Source: Burkholderiales bacterium
GTDB lineage: Bacteria > Pseudomonadota > Gammaproteobacteria > Burkholderiales > Burkholderiaceae_C
Assembly (NCBI GenBank): GCA_017307865.1
Contig: JAFKGE010000030.1
Span: 1 to 64,000 of the forward strand
Reading direction: 5' to 3'
DNA length: 64,000 bases
In this document: piece after piece, positions 16,593-26,224 of the stretch
Layout: every line of letters starts with the position of its first letter
How positions within the stretch are numbered: the first letter of the stretch is position 1
The notes under the pieces: model-generated
The model's input: only the letters and a program-made list of their open reading frames with translations
Databases searched by the model: none
What the model was told of the DNA's origin: nothing
Position numbers and translations under genes: made by a program

Positions 16593-18136
16593 TTGCCGCC
16601 CTGATCGCGCTGGCCGCCGGCGCGCTGCACGCGCTGGCGCTGGCCGACCCCTGGACCGGCCAGGCCCACGGCTGGCTGCAGGCGCTGGCCCTGGGGCTGC
16701 TGGTGGCGCTGCTGATGCCGGCGACGGACACCGGGCGCTGGCGGCGCGGCTTCGCACTGGCCTGGTTGTTCGCGCTGGCCTGGCTGGCCGGCACCTTCTG
16801 GTGGCTGTACATCTCGATGCACGTCTACGGCGGGCTGAACGCGGCGCTGGCGGTGGCGGCGGTGCTGGCGCTGGCGGGCCTGCTGGCGCTGTACTACGGC
16901 GTGGCGGGCGCATTGTTCGTGCGCTGGGCGCGGCACGCGCGGCCGGCGACGGCGGCGCTGCTGTTTGCCGCGCTGTGGACGCTGGCCGAGCTGGCGCGCG
17001 GGCGCTGGTTCACCGGCTTTCCCTGGGGCGCCGGCGGCTATGCGCACGTGGACGGCGCGCTGGCCACCTATGCCCGCTGGGTGGGGGTGTACGGCATCGG
17101 CTTTGCGGCCGCCTGGCTGGCGGCGCTGGTGGCGCTGGCCCTGGGGCGGCGCACGGCGCCCGCTGCGCGGCCGACACGCGGCGGCTTGGCTATTTCGGTC
17201 CTGCTGGCCGCCGCGCTGCTGGGCTGGGGGCTGGCCCGGCCCTGGCTGCCCGTGTCGCCACCGCCTGCCGGCCCGCGGCTGGAGGTGGCGCTGCTGCAGG
17301 GCAACATCCCGCAGGACGAAAAGTTCGTCCCCGGCACCGGCGTGGTCGATTCGCTGCGCTGGTACGGCGAGCAGCTGCAGGCCAACACCGCGCCGCTGGT
17401 GGTGGCACCCGAAACCGCCCTGCCGCTGCTGCCGCGCCAGCTGCCCGAGGGCTATTGGGCGGCGCTGCAGGCGCGCTATGCCCAGCCGGGCCAGGCGGCG
17501 CTGCTGGGCATGCCGCTGGGCGACCTGGAAACGGGCTACACCAACTCGGCCGTCGGCCTGGCGCCGGGCCAGGACGCGCCCTACCGCTACGACAAGCACC
17601 ACCTGGTGCCCTTCGGCGAATTCATCCCGCCGCTGTTTCGCTGGTTCGTGCGGCTGATGAACATCCCGCTGGGCGACTTCACCCCCGGCGCGGTCAACCA
17701 GCCGTCCTTCGTCTGGCAGGGCCAGCTTCTCGCGCCCAACATCTGCTATGAAGACCTGTTCGGCGAGGAGCTGGCGGCGCGCTTTGCCGACCCGGCCGCC
17801 GCCCCCACGGCCTTCGTCAACCTGAGCAACATCGGCTGGTTCGGCGACACGGTGGCGATCGACCAGCACCTGGCCATCAGCCGCATGCGCGCGCTGGAGT
17901 TCGAGCGCCCGGTGCTGCGCGCCACCAACACCGGCGCCACCGCCATCATCGACGCGCAGGGCCGCGTCACGCAGCAGCTGCCGCGCCTGACGCGCGGGGT
18001 GCTGCACGGCGCCTTCGAGGGCGGCACCGGCATCACGCCCTACGCGGCCTGGGTGGCGCGCTGGGGCCTGGCGCCGCTGTGGGGCGCGGCAGTGCTGATC
18101 GTGCTGGCCGCCGCCGCCGGGCGGCGCGGGGATTGA
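16589..18136 (+). CDS. lnt: apolipoprotein N-acyltransferase
   Basis: The 515-residue protein has about six N-terminal membrane segments followed by a periplasmic nitrilase domain. The Glu-Lys-Cys triad is visible as [27 protein letters not shown] and [13 protein letters not shown]. It N-acylates the terminal Cys of lipoproteins in the inner membrane, the last step of lipoprotein maturation. GTG 16589 overlaps the corC stop (GTGA), indicating coupled translation. The DUF1439 lipoprotein earlier in the window would be among its substrates. Confidence 0.93.
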   Translation: MIAALIALAAGALHALALADPWTGQAHGWLQALALGLLVALLMPATDTGRWRRGFALAWLFALAWLAGTFWWLYISMHVYGGLNAALAVAAVLALAGLLALYYGVAGALFVRWARHARPATAALLFAALWTLAELARGRWFTGFPWGAGGYAHVDGALATYARWVGVYGIGFAAAWLAALVALALGRRTAPAARPTRGGLAISVLLAAALLGWGLARPWLPVSPPPAGPRLEVALLQGNIPQDEKFVPGTGVVDSLRWYGEQLQANTAPLVVAPETALPLLPRQLPEGYWAALQARYAQPGQAALLGMPLGDLETGYTNSAVGLAPGQDAPYRYDKHHLVPFGEFIPPLFRWFVRLMNIPLGDFTPGAVNQPSFVWQGQLLAPNICYEDLFGEELAARFADPAAAPTAFVNLSNIGWFGDTVAIDQHLAISRMRALEFERPVLRATNTGATAIIDAQGRVTQQLPRLTRGVLHGAFEGGTGITPYAAWVARWGLAPLWGAAVLIVLAAAAGRRGD

Positions 18137-18160
18137 CGGCGCGCTGCCGCGCTGTCATAT
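18133..18160 (+). promoter_or_regulatory. candidate sigma-70 promoter for fabA-fabB
   Basis: TTGACG at 18133-18138 and TCATAT at 18155-18160 are separated by 16 bp, 36 bp before the fabA ATG, and the site overlaps the lnt stop codon. The -10 match is imperfect. Confidence 0.35.
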
Positions 18161-18195
18161 GGGCGCGGACAGCGCTCAGGCACAATCGGCCCTCT

Positions 18196-18717
18196 ATGGC
18201 TGAATCCTTTTCCTACGAGCAGCTGATCGCCTCGGGCGAAGGCCGCCTGTTCGGGCCCGAGGCCGGGCGGCTGCCGCTGCCGCCCATGCTGATGTTCGAC
18301 CGCATCACGCACATCGACGACAGCGGCGGCGCGCACGGCCTGGGCAAGATCGTGGCCGAGCTGGACGTCAACCCCGAGCTGTGGTTTTTCGCCTGCCACT
18401 TTCGCGGCGACCCGGTGATGCCCGGCTGCCTGGGGCTGGACGCCATGTGGCAGCTGATCGGCTTCTTTTTGACCTGGCTGCGCCTGCCCGGCCGCGGGCG
18501 CGCGCTGGGCGCGGGCGAGGTCAAGTTCACCGGCGAGGTGGGTCCCGACGTGAAGCGCGTGACCTACGAGATCGACATCAAGCGCGTGGTGCGCCGCAAG
18601 CTGAACATGGCCATCGGCGACGCCCGCCTGCTGGCCGACGGCAAGGAAATCTACGTCGCCAACGACTTGCGCGTGGGCCTGTTTCTGCGCGAGGGCGACA
18701 GCAAGGAAACGCCATGA
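18196..18717 (+). CDS. fabA: 3-hydroxydecanoyl-[ACP] dehydratase/isomerase
   Basis: The 173-residue hot-dog fold protein has the catalytic His68 in [12 protein letters not shown] and Asp82 in [11 protein letters not shown]. It matches FabA in length and ending. It dehydrates 3-hydroxyacyl-ACP and isomerises the trans-2-decenoyl product to cis-3, committing the chain to unsaturated fatty acid synthesis. It is followed directly by fabB through an ATGA overlap, the standard fabAB pair. The ATG at 18196 is taken because the upstream extension is within the lnt-fabA gap and not conserved. Confidence 0.95.
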   Translation: MAESFSYEQLIASGEGRLFGPEAGRLPLPPMLMFDRITHIDDSGGAHGLGKIVAELDVNPELWFFACHFRGDPVMPGCLGLDAMWQLIGFFLTWLRLPGRGRALGAGEVKFTGEVGPDVKRVTYEIDIKRVVRRKLNMAIGDARLLADGKEIYVANDLRVGLFLREGDSKETP

Positions 18718-19931
18718 ACAAACGGCGCGTAGTCATCACCGGCGCGGGCATCGTCTCGTGCCTCGGCAACGATCTGGCAACGGTCGAGGACTCGCTGCGC
18801 CAGGGCCGCTCGGGCATCAAGGCAGCGCCCCAGTTCGCCGAGCTGGGCCTGCGCAGCCAGGTGGCCGGCGCGCCCGAGATCGACCTCGAGTCGCGCATCG
18901 ACCGCAAGCAGCTGCGCTTCATGGGCGACGCGGCGGCCTACGCGCAGATCGCGCTGGAAGACGCGATCAAGCAGGCGGGCCTGGCGCCCGAGCAGATCAG
19001 CCACCCGCGCACCGGCCTCATCATGGGCTCGGGCGGCGGCTCGCCGGCCAACCAGATCGAGGCCGCCGACACGCTGCGCAGCAAGGGCATCCGCCGCGTC
19101 GGGCCCTACCAGGTGACGCGCTGCATGGGCTCCACGGTGTCGGCCAACCTGGCGACCAATTTCCGCATCAAGGGCATCAACTACTCCATCACCTCGGCCT
19201 GCTCCACCTCCGCGCACTGCATCGGCGCGGCGGCGCAGCAGATCGCCTGGGGCACGCAGGACGTGATGTTCGCCGGCGGCGGCGAGGAGCTGTCCTGGGG
19301 CCTGGCGCTGCTGTTCGACGGCATGGGCGCCATGTCCAGCAAGTACAACGCCACGCCCGACAAGGCCTCGCGCCCGTACGACGCGGGCCGCGACGGCTTC
19401 GTCATCGCCGGCGGCGGCGGCGCGCTGGTGCTGGAGAGCCTGGAGCACGCCCAGCAGCGCGGCGCCGCCATCCTGGCCGAGGTGGTGGGCTTCGGCATCT
19501 CCTCCGACGGCGAGGACATGGTGGCCCCGTCCGGCGAGGGCGCCGTGGCCTGCATGCGCCAGGCCATCGAGGGCCTGGCCGAGCCGATCGACTACATCAA
19601 CACTCACGGCACCTCCACCCCGGTGGGCGACGTGCCCGAGCTGCACGCCATCCGCAAGGTGTTCGGCGCCCGCATCCCGCCGTTTTCCAGCACCAAGTCG
19701 CTGGCCGGCCACTCGCAGGGCGCCACCGGCGTGCAAGAGGCCATCTTCAGCCTGATCATGCTGATGAAGGGCTTCATCGCCGGCTCGGCCAACGTCGAGA
19801 CGCCCGACCCCGCCGTCGGCGACATGCCGCTGGTGACCCAGGCGCGCGCGGCCACGCTGCGCCAGGTGCTGTCCAACAGCTTCGGCTTTGGCGGCACCAA
19901 CGCCTGCCTGGTGCTGCGGCACTGGGGCTGA
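18714..19931 (+). CDS. fabB: 3-oxoacyl-[ACP] synthase I
   Basis: This 405-residue thiolase-fold condensing enzyme has the active-site Cys163 in [12 protein letters not shown] and the two His residues in [13 protein letters not shown] and [14 protein letters not shown]. FabB elongates the cis-3-decenoyl-ACP produced by FabA. The ATG overlaps the fabA stop, so they form one translational unit. After its stop there is a family B repeat and then glyQ. Confidence 0.95.
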   Translation: MNKRRVVITGAGIVSCLGNDLATVEDSLRQGRSGIKAAPQFAELGLRSQVAGAPEIDLESRIDRKQLRFMGDAAAYAQIALEDAIKQAGLAPEQISHPRTGLIMGSGGGSPANQIEAADTLRSKGIRRVGPYQVTRCMGSTVSANLATNFRIKGINYSITSACSTSAHCIGAAAQQIAWGTQDVMFAGGGEELSWGLALLFDGMGAMSSKYNATPDKASRPYDAGRDGFVIAGGGGALVLESLEHAQQRGAAILAEVVGFGISSDGEDMVAPSGEGAVACMRQAIEGLAEPIDYINTHGTSTPVGDVPELHAIRKVFGARIPPFSSTKSLAGHSQGATGVQEAIFSLIMLMKGFIAGSANVETPDPAVGDMPLVTQARAATLRQVLSNSFGFGGTNACLVLRHWG

Positions 19932-19934
19932 AAA

Positions 19935-19992
19935 CTACAAAATTGATAGCTTCTCGCGCTTGATCAGCAAGCGCTGGAGGCCTATTTGACTG
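19935..19992 (+). repeat. Family B repeat (copy between fabB and glyQ)
   Basis: A well-preserved copy: AAAATTGATAGCTT, CGCGCTTG, a short loop, CAAGCGCTGGAGGCC and a TATTTGACTGC tail. The GCGCTTG/CAAGCGC arms can form a 7-bp hairpin. Confidence 0.8.
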
Positions 19993-20005
19993 CCATCGCT
20001 AAAAT

Positions 20006-20027
20006 ACCGGGTTGGTCTCGACCCGGT
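20006..20027 (+). promoter_or_regulatory. hairpin in the glyQ leader
   Basis: ACCGGGT (20006-20012) and ACCCGGT (20021-20027) form a perfect 7-bp stem with an 8-base loop, ending 11 bases before the glyQ ATG. A possible -10 (TAAAAT, 20000-20005) lies immediately before it without a clear -35. It could affect translation initiation; no known regulator or riboswitch is recognised. Confidence 0.35.
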
Positions 20028-20038
20028 CTCCCCTTGCC

Positions 20039-20959
20039 ATGCTCACCTTCCAGCAGATCATTCTTCAGCTCCAGCAATACTGGGACGCGCAGGGCTGCGC
20101 GCTGCTGCAGCCCTACGACATGGAGGTCGGCGCGGGTACCAGCCACACCGCCACCTTTTTGCGCGCCATCGGCCCCGAGCCCTGGAAGGCCGCCTACGTG
20201 CAGCCCAGCCGCCGCCCCAAGGACGGCCGCTATGGCGACAACCCCAACCGGCTGCAGCACTACTACCAGTACCAGGTGGTGCTCAAGCCCGCGCCCGACA
20301 ACATTCTTGAGTTGTATCTGGGCAGCCTCGAAGCCCTGGGGTTCGATCTGAAGAAAAACGACATCCGCTTCGTCGAGGACGACTGGGAGAACCCCACGCT
20401 GGGCGCCTGGGGCCTGGGCTGGGAGGTGTGGCTCAACGGCATGGAGGTGACGCAGTTCACCTACTTCCAGCAGGTCGGCGGCATCGACTGCCGGCCCGCC
20501 ACCGGCGAGATCACCTACGGCCTGGAGCGCCTGGCGATGTACCTGCAGGGCGTGGACAACGTCTACAAGCTGGTGTGGACCGAGGCCGCCGACGGCAGCC
20601 GCCTCACCTACGGCGACGTCTACCACCAGAACGAGGTCGAGCAGTCCACCTACAACTTCGAGCACAGCGACGCCGCCTTCCTGTTCACCGCCTTCGACGC
20701 CCATGAGAAGCAGGCCAAGCACCTGATCGAGCAGCAGCTGGCGCTGCCGGCCTACGAGCAGGTGCTGAAGGCCGCGCACAGCTTCAACCTGCTGGACGCG
20801 CGCGGTGCCATCAGCGTGACCGAGCGCGCCGCCTACATCGGCCGCATCCGCAACCTCGCGCGCGCCGTGGCCGCCAGCTATTACGACAGCCGCGAGCGCC
20901 TGGGCTTTCCGCTGGCGCCGCGCGAGTGGGTGGCTGAGATCGAGAAGCGGGCCGCGTGA
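20039..20959 (+). CDS. glyQ: glycine-tRNA ligase alpha subunit
   Basis: The 306-residue protein opens [20 protein letters not shown] and contains [36 protein letters not shown] and [13 protein letters not shown], diagnostic of the GlyQ catalytic subunit (bacterial alpha2beta2 GlyRS). It activates glycine and, with GlyS, charges tRNA-Gly. The start at 20039 gives the canonical N-terminus. glyS follows directly. Confidence 0.97.
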   Translation: MLTFQQIILQLQQYWDAQGCALLQPYDMEVGAGTSHTATFLRAIGPEPWKAAYVQPSRRPKDGRYGDNPNRLQHYYQYQVVLKPAPDNILELYLGSLEALGFDLKKNDIRFVEDDWENPTLGAWGLGWEVWLNGMEVTQFTYFQQVGGIDCRPATGEITYGLERLAMYLQGVDNVYKLVWTEAADGSRLTYGDVYHQNEVEQSTYNFEHSDAAFLFTAFDAHEKQAKHLIEQQLALPAYEQVLKAAHSFNLLDARGAISVTERAAYIGRIRNLARAVAASYYDSRERLGFPLAPREWVAEIEKRAA

Positions 20960-20973
20960 CACAAGCCGACACC

Positions 20974-23124
20974 ATGAGCACACAGAATCTGCTGGTCGAA
21001 CTCTTCGTCGAAGAACTCCCTCCCAAGGCCCTGAAGAAACTGGGCGAGGCCTTTGCCGGCCAGCTGTTCGAGCAGCTGAAGGCCCAGGGCCTGACGGCCG
21101 CGGGCAGCGTGGTCACGCCCTTTGCCAGCCCGCGCCGGCTGGCGGCGCACATCAGCCAGGTGGCGGTGCGGGCCGCCGACAAGCCGGTGCGCCACAAGCT
21201 GATGCCGGTGAGCGTGGGCCTGGATGCGCAGGGCCAGCCGACGCCGGCGCTGCTGAAAAAGCTGCAGGCGCTGGGCCTGGATGCGGCCGCCGTGCCCGGC
21301 CTGCAGCGCGCGGTGGACGGCAAGGCCGAGGCGCTGTTCCACGACAGCGTGGCCCCCGGCGCCAGCCTGCCTGCGGCGCTGCAAAAGGCGCTGCACGAGG
21401 CCCTCACGCACCTGCCCATCCCCAAGGTCATGACCTACCAGCTGCAGCACGGCACGCCGCTGCCGGGCTGGGACAGCGTGCAGTTCGTGCGCCCGGCGCA
21501 CGGTCTGCTGGCGCTGCACGGCGCCGAGGTGGTGCCGGTGACGGCGCTGGGCTTGAGCGCCGGCCGCGTCACGCACGGCCACCGCTTCGAGGCCGCGCGC
21601 GAGCCGATCGAGATCGCGCATGCCGACCACTACGCCGACACGCTGCGCGCGCAGGGCGCCGTGATCGCTTCCTTCGACGAGCGTCGCGCCCTCATTCAAT
21701 CTCAGCTGAAAACGGCTGCAGCCGGTGCGGGACAAGCGCTGCAAGCCATCGAAGACGAAGCATTGCTGGACGAAGTGACGGCCCTGGTCGAGCGCCCCAA
21801 GGTGCTGGTGTGCCAGTTCGAGGCGGCCTTTCTCGAAGTGCCGCAGGAGTGCCTGATCCTGACCATGAAGGCCAACCAGAAGTACTTTCCGCTGCTGGAT
21901 GCGCAAGGCCAGCTGACGAACCAGTTCCTGGTGGTCAGCAACATCAACCCCGACGACGCCAGCGCCGTCATCCAGGGCAACGAACGCGTGGTGCGCCCGC
22001 GCCTGCAGGACGCCAAGTTCTTCTTCGACCAGGACCGCAAGAAGACCCTGGAAAGCCGCGTGCCGCAGCTGGCCAAGGTGGTCTATCACAACAAGCTGGG
22101 CACACAAGGCGAGCGCAGCGAACGCGTGCGCGCCATCGCCCGCGCGATCGCGGGACTGCTGGCACCGTCGGGCCAGCCAGGGGGCGGCGCGGTGCTGGCC
22201 CAGGCCGCCGACGATGCCGCCAAGCTGGCCAAGGCCGACCTGCTGACCGACATGGTGGGCGAGTTTCCCGAGCTGCAGGGCATCATGGGCGGCTACTACG
22301 CGCGCCACGACGGCTGGAGCGAGGACATCGCCTTCGCCATCGAAGACCATTACAAACCGCGCTTTGCGGGCGACGAACTGCCGCGCGGCCCCGTCGGCAC
22401 GGTGGTGGCGCTGGCCGACAAGCTGGAGACCCTGGTCGGCCTGTTCGGCATCGGCAGCCTGCCCACCGGCGACCGCGACCCGTTCGCCCTGCGCCGCCAC
22501 GCGCTGGGCGTGATCCGCATGCTGGCCGAACAGCAGCTGCCGCTGGACTTGCCGGCCCTGCTGGAGGCCGCCGCCAAGCCCTTTGGCGCGCTGCTGGCCG
22601 ACCCGGCGCACAGCAACGCGCAGCTGCTGGCCTTCATCCACGAGCGCATGGCCGGCTACCTGCGCGAGCTGGGCGCCAGCACGCAGGAGGCCGATGCCGT
22701 CATTGCCGCGCCGCTGCGCGCCAGCCAGCTGCCGCAGGCGCTGGCCGCCGTGCGCGCCTTCGCCCAGTTGCCCGAGGCCCCCGCCCTGGCCGCCGCCAAC
22801 AAGCGCGTCGGCAACATCCTGAAGAAGGCCGAGGGCGAAGTCGGCGGCGCGGTCCAGCCCGAACTGCTGGTCGAAAACGCCGAACAGGCCCTATATCAAG
22901 CTCTGCAAACCGTGGCTCCCCAGGCCGATGCCGCCTTCGAGCGCGGCGACTACACCGCCAGCCTGCAGCAGCTGGCGGCGCTGAAGGGCCCGGTCGATGC
23001 CTTCTTCGACGGCGTGATGGTCAACGCCGACGATGCGGCCCTCAGGGCCAACCGCCTGCAGCTGCTGCAGCAGCTGCACCAGGCCATGAACCGCGTGGCC
23101 GACCTCTCGCGCCTGGCGACTTGA
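20974..23124 (+). CDS. glyS: glycine-tRNA ligase beta subunit
   Basis: The 716-residue protein begins with NLLVELFVEELPPKALKKLG and has LTMKANQKYFPLLD, LAKADLLTDMVGEFPELQG and GDRDPFALRRHALGVIRM. It ends in an anticodon-binding-like helical domain, matching GlyS, which binds tRNA in the alpha2beta2 enzyme. ATG 20974 is chosen; GTG 20956 overlaps the glyQ stop and is also in frame. A family C repeat begins right at its TGA stop. Confidence 0.96.
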   Translation: MSTQNLLVELFVEELPPKALKKLGEAFAGQLFEQLKAQGLTAAGSVVTPFASPRRLAAHISQVAVRAADKPVRHKLMPVSVGLDAQGQPTPALLKKLQALGLDAAAVPGLQRAVDGKAEALFHDSVAPGASLPAALQKALHEALTHLPIPKVMTYQLQHGTPLPGWDSVQFVRPAHGLLALHGAEVVPVTALGLSAGRVTHGHRFEAAREPIEIAHADHYADTLRAQGAVIASFDERRALIQSQLKTAAAGAGQALQAIEDEALLDEVTALVERPKVLVCQFEAAFLEVPQECLILTMKANQKYFPLLDAQGQLTNQFLVVSNINPDDASAVIQGNERVVRPRLQDAKFFFDQDRKKTLESRVPQLAKVVYHNKLGTQGERSERVRAIARAIAGLLAPSGQPGGGAVLAQAADDAAKLAKADLLTDMVGEFPELQGIMGGYYARHDGWSEDIAFAIEDHYKPRFAGDELPRGPVGTVVALADKLETLVGLFGIGSLPTGDRDPFALRRHALGVIRMLAEQQLPLDLPALLEAAAKPFGALLADPAHSNAQLLAFIHERMAGYLRELGASTQEADAVIAAPLRASQLPQALAAVRAFAQLPEAPALAAANKRVGNILKKAEGEVGGAVQPELLVENAEQALYQALQTVAPQADAAFERGDYTASLQQLAALKGPVDAFFDGVMVNADDAALRANRLQLLQQLHQAMNRVADLSRLAT

Positions 23125-23275
23125 CGCTCCCCCCGTTGCTCCACTCGCTGCGCGATGTTGCGCCTCCCCCCAAGGGGGCATCGCCCGCGGGCGGGCCAAG
23201 CCCTTCCACGGCGATCGCTCGCTTGGCCTGCTCCGCGGCCCCTCGACCCTTTGAGTTTTTATGCTCTGCGGCCGG
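23125..23275 (+). repeat. Family C repeat (copy 1)
   Basis: It starts immediately after the glyS TGA with a CGCTCCCCCCG run, then GCGCCTCCCCCCAAGGGGGC (a C5/G5 hairpin), GGGCGGGCCAAG and GGCCTGCTCCGCGGCC. The same order of blocks occurs at 44705 and, reversed, at 54700-54853. Confidence 0.7.
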
Positions 23276-23299
23276 CGCACGGCGCCATGAACAACGGAA

Positions 23300-23911
23300 A
23301 TGGCCTTGACCGAGTCCTCTTCGATCACCTGGCGCACCCTGGCCTGGGCCATCGGCCCGGTGATTGGCGTGCTGCTGCTGCGCGCCGGCCTGCAGGCGCA
23401 GGGCGAAAACGACGCCAGCGGCCTGCAGCCCCTGCGCGCCGCCACGCTGGTGGCCGACCCCTACCAGGCCATGTGGGCGGCGGCGCGCCCCTTCATGTTC
23501 ACCGCCCTGGGCCTGCTGGTCGCGGTGCTGCTGCTGCGCTGGGCCCTGCGCGCGGCGCTGCGCCGCCACGGCTGGCCGCGCGTGCGACCCTGGGCGGTGG
23601 CGGCGTGGGTGCTGGCCTGGCTGCTGGGCGGCGGCTGTCTGCTGGCCAGCCACCTCAACCAGGCCGGCCGCCACCCCGTCGCCGAGCCCGACGCACGCGT
23701 GCTGCTGGCGCGCGCCGTGCCGCCCGGCGCGCACAGCCCGGGCGGCGTCGAGCTGTACCTGCAGCTGCCGGGCACCCCGGCCCCGCAGCGCCTGCTGGCC
23801 GAGGGCCAGTCGCCCGCCGCCTGGCCGCCCGGCCGCGTGGCGCGGCTGCAGGTGCAGGCCGGCCGCTGGTGGGGCCGCTGGGGCCGTCTGGGGCCGCCGG
23901 CCGGCGGATAA
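23300..23911 (+). CDS. hypothetical membrane protein
   Basis: No family is recognised in this 203-residue protein. It has hydrophobic segments around residues 11-27, 63-80 and 97-116, with Arg-rich loops between (RWALRAALRRHGWPRVRPW), then a soluble C-terminal region of about 85 residues with VELYLQLPGTPAPQRLLAEG. That layout suggests an inner-membrane protein with a C-terminal soluble domain. It sits between glyS and the gmhB-like gene, 8 bp upstream of the latter, so the two are probably cotranscribed. The base composition matches its neighbours. Confidence 0.6.
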   Translation: MALTESSSITWRTLAWAIGPVIGVLLLRAGLQAQGENDASGLQPLRAATLVADPYQAMWAAARPFMFTALGLLVAVLLLRWALRAALRRHGWPRVRPWAVAAWVLAWLLGGGCLLASHLNQAGRHPVAEPDARVLLARAVPPGAHSPGGVELYLQLPGTPAPQRLLAEGQSPAAWPPGRVARLQVQAGRWWGRWGRLGPPAGG

Positions 23912-23919
23912 TCGTGGCC

Positions 23920-24504
23920 ATGAAACTGGTCATCGTCGACCGCGACGGCACCCTCAACATCGAGCGCGAAGGCGGCGTGCAGTCGCCCGACGACTGGCAG
24001 CCGCTGCCCCGCGCGCTGGACGCCATCGCTCGGCTCAACCACGCCGGCTACCAGGTGGTGATTGCCGCCAACTGGCCGGGCCTGGGCCGCGGGCAGGTGG
24101 ACATGGCCAGCGTCAACGCCGTCCACGCGCGCATGAACAAGCAGCTGGCGGCGGCCGGCGGGCGCATCGAGGCGATCTTTTTCTGCCCCCACGCGCCCGA
24201 CGAAGGCTGCAGCTGCCGCAAGCCGCAGCCGGGCCTGCTGCGCCAGATCGGCGAGCGCTACAAGATTGACCTGGCGCGCGTGCACGCGGTGGGCAACAGC
24301 GCCAGCGACGCGCAGGCCGCGCAGGCGGCCGGCTGCCGCGTGCACCTGGTGCTGACGGGCCGCGGCGCGCCGGCGAGCACCGACCCGCTGCCGCCCGAGT
24401 TTCCGCCCGGCACCCAGGTGCATGCCGACCTGGCAGCCTTTGCCACGGCCCTGATCGCGGCCGACGAAGCCGCCCACCCCGAGCCCCAGTCCTCTGCCGC
24501 ATGA
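23920..24504 (+). CDS. GmhB-like HAD phosphatase with altered catalytic motifs
   Basis: The 194-residue protein resembles D-glycero-D-manno-heptose 1,7-bisphosphate 7-phosphatase (GmhB), an LPS-core heptose enzyme. HAD motif I is present (VDRDGT, Asp7/Asp9), as are the zinc-binding Cys/His set (Cys89, His91, Cys97, Cys99) and Lys101. However motif II reads AANWPG at 50-55 where the family has (S/T)NQSG, and motif IV reads GNSASD at 125-130 where GD(S/T)xxD is expected. Thr/Ser to Ala, Gln to Trp and Asp126 to Asn could impair phosphoryl transfer or metal binding. Its stop overlaps the plsC ATG. It could be a diverged phosphatase or a decaying paralogue. Confidence 0.75.
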   Translation: MKLVIVDRDGTLNIEREGGVQSPDDWQPLPRALDAIARLNHAGYQVVIAANWPGLGRGQVDMASVNAVHARMNKQLAAAGGRIEAIFFCPHAPDEGCSCRKPQPGLLRQIGERYKIDLARVHAVGNSASDAQAAQAAGCRVHLVLTGRGAPASTDPLPPEFPPGTQVHADLAAFATALIAADEAAHPEPQSSAA

Positions 24505-25274
24505 ACGCCCTTCGCTCCGCCCTGCACCTGTTGTGGATGGCGCTCACCGTCATCCCCTGGGCCACGGTGGTGGTGCTGATCGCGCCCTTCACCTCCAAGC
24601 CCGTGGTGTACCGCGTTTGCCGCGCCTGGCTGGGCCTGACCATGCACGCGGGGGGCTGGATCATGGGCATCCACAACCGCGTCAGCGGCATGCAGAACCT
24701 GCCCACCGGCGCCACCGACGGCGCGGTGCTGCTGGTCAAGCACCAGTCGGCCTGGGAGACCTTTTGCATGCCGCCGCTGATGCCGCATCCGCTGGCCTAC
24801 GTGTTCAAGCGCGAGCTGCTGCGCATCCCCTTCTTCGGCTGGGCCATCGGCCGGATGGACATGATCCACATCGACCGCGAGCACCGCACCGAAGCGCTGC
24901 GCAAGGTCACCGAGCAGGGCCGGCGCCTGCTGGGCCAGGGCGTGTGGGTCATCATGTTCCCGGAGGGCACACGCATCCCGCGCGGCGAGAAGGGCACCTA
25001 CCAGAGCAGCGGCGCGCGCCTGGCCATCGACTGCGGCGTGCCGGTGATCCCGATCGCCGTCACCTCGGCGCGCTGCTGGCCGCGCAAGGCCTTCGTCAAG
25101 CGGCCGGGCATCGTGGACATCGCCATCGGCCCGGCCATCGCCACCGCCGGCCGCAAGGCGCACGAGGTCACGCGCGAAGCCGAGGCGTGGATCGAGGCCG
25201 AGATGCGGCGCCTGGACCCCGAGGCCTACCCCCACGCCGAGACGCCCCGCTCGGCGGTGCGGCCCGGCGCCTGA
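24501..25274 (+). CDS. plsC: 1-acyl-sn-glycerol-3-phosphate acyltransferase
   Basis: The 257-residue protein has a hydrophobic N-terminus and the acyltransferase motifs KHQSAWETF (HX4E variant of HX4D), the FFGWAIGRMDMIHIDR block, FPEGTRIPRGEKG and VPVIPIAVTS. It acylates lysophosphatidic acid to phosphatidic acid at the inner membrane. It is coupled by ATGA overlap to the gmhB-like gene, an arrangement often seen in betaproteobacteria downstream of glyQS. A metallopeptidase gene follows 13 bp later. Confidence 0.9.
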   Translation: MNALRSALHLLWMALTVIPWATVVVLIAPFTSKPVVYRVCRAWLGLTMHAGGWIMGIHNRVSGMQNLPTGATDGAVLLVKHQSAWETFCMPPLMPHPLAYVFKRELLRIPFFGWAIGRMDMIHIDREHRTEALRKVTEQGRRLLGQGVWVIMFPEGTRIPRGEKGTYQSSGARLAIDCGVPVIPIAVTSARCWPRKAFVKRPGIVDIAIGPAIATAGRKAHEVTREAEAWIEAEMRRLDPEAYPHAETPRSAVRPGA

Positions 25275-25287
25275 CCCCCCGCCCGCC

Positions 25288-26181
25288 ATGCGCCAGCTGC
25301 TGCTCGATCTCTTCGGCATCGGCGACGCCCGCCCGGTTTTTGAGCCAAATCGACCTCCAGCGCCCGCCAGTCAAGCGCCGGCAGCACCCGATTCGATAGC
25401 AATCGAGCCGGCGCCGCTCGATCTGCGCCAGGCCCTGCCCCCGGCCGCGTTCAACCACCCGCGCGCCAACCGCCGCATCGTGCTGGGCCCGGCGCAGGTG
25501 GCCTACGCCTTGCGGCGCGGCCGGCGGCGCACCATCGGCCTGTCGATCGACGCCGACGGCCTCACGGTCAGCGCGCCGGGCTGGACGCCGCAGGCCGAGA
25601 TCGACGCCCTGCTGCGCCAGAAGTCGCGCTGGGTGCTGGAGAAGCTGTCGCAGGCGCGCGAGCGGCACGCCAGCCCGGCCGGCGCCCCCATCGACTGGCG
25701 CGCCGGCGCGCCCCTGCCCTACCTGGGGCGCACGCTGACGCTGCAGCTCGATCCGCGCCTGCGCCACGGCCCCGCCGGCGCCGTGCTGGAGCCGCCCACC
25801 CTGTGGCTGGGCCTGCCGCACGACGCCGCCGCCGAGCGGCTGCGCGACCTGGCGCAGGCCTGGCTGCTGCGGCAGGCGCGGCGCCTGTTCACCGCCCGGC
25901 TGGACCACTTCGCGCCGCAGCTGGGCGTGCGCTGGCAGCGGCTCACCCTGTCGTCCGCGCGCACGCGCTGGGGCAGCGCCAGCGCGGACGGCTCGATCCG
26001 CCTGAACTGGCGGCTGATCCACTTCGGCGAGTCCATCATCGACTACGTGGTGGTGCACGAGCTGGCCCACCTGCGCGAGATGAACCACAGCCCGCGCTTC
26101 TGGGACCACGTCGAAGCGGTGCTGCCCGACTACGCCGAGCGGCGCGGTGCGCTGCGCGACGAGGCGGTGCCGCGCTGGTAA
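25288..26181 (+). CDS. YgjP-like (DUF45) zinc metallopeptidase
   Basis: The 297-residue protein carries HELAH at 257-261 with a third ligand candidate His267 (REMNHSPRFW), and upstream LSSARTRWGSASADGSIRLNWRL, all typical of the YgjP/SprT-related DUF45 family. Its physiological role is unknown. The start at 25288 follows plsC closely. Residues about 19-40 (Pro/Ala-rich, SQAPAAPDSIAIEP) are encoded by a family B repeat inserted in frame, so the N-terminal linker is repeat-derived. The catalytic domain is intact. Confidence 0.8.
   Translation: MRQLLLDLFGIGDARPVFEPNRPPAPASQAPAAPDSIAIEPAPLDLRQALPPAAFNHPRANRRIVLGPAQVAYALRRGRRRTIGLSIDADGLTVSAPGWTPQAEIDALLRQKSRWVLEKLSQARERHASPAGAPIDWRAGAPLPYLGRTLTLQLDPRLRHGPAGAVLEPPTLWLGLPHDAAAERLRDLAQAWLLRQARRLFTARLDHFAPQLGVRWQRLTLSSARTRWGSASADGSIRLNWRLIHFGESIIDYVVVHELAHLREMNHSPRFWDHVEAVLPDYAERRGALRDEAVPRW
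25342..25404 (-). repeat. Family B repeat inside the YgjP-like gene
   Basis: Read on the minus strand it shows ATTGCTATCGAATCGG, GCCGGCGCTTGACTGGCGGG, GCGCTGGAGG and TCGATTTGGCT, the full family B order. It lies in frame within codons ~19-39 of the metallopeptidase gene without breaking it. Confidence 0.7.
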
Positions 26182-26224
26182 GGGCGCTGCCGCCCGCCGA
26201 GTCAGGGGGATTCGTTCACACCTC

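Noticed and set aside
21690..21760. Family-B-like string in glyS
   Set aside because: Only CAAGCGCTGCAAG-type similarity; the codons fit the GlyS alignment and no full element is present.
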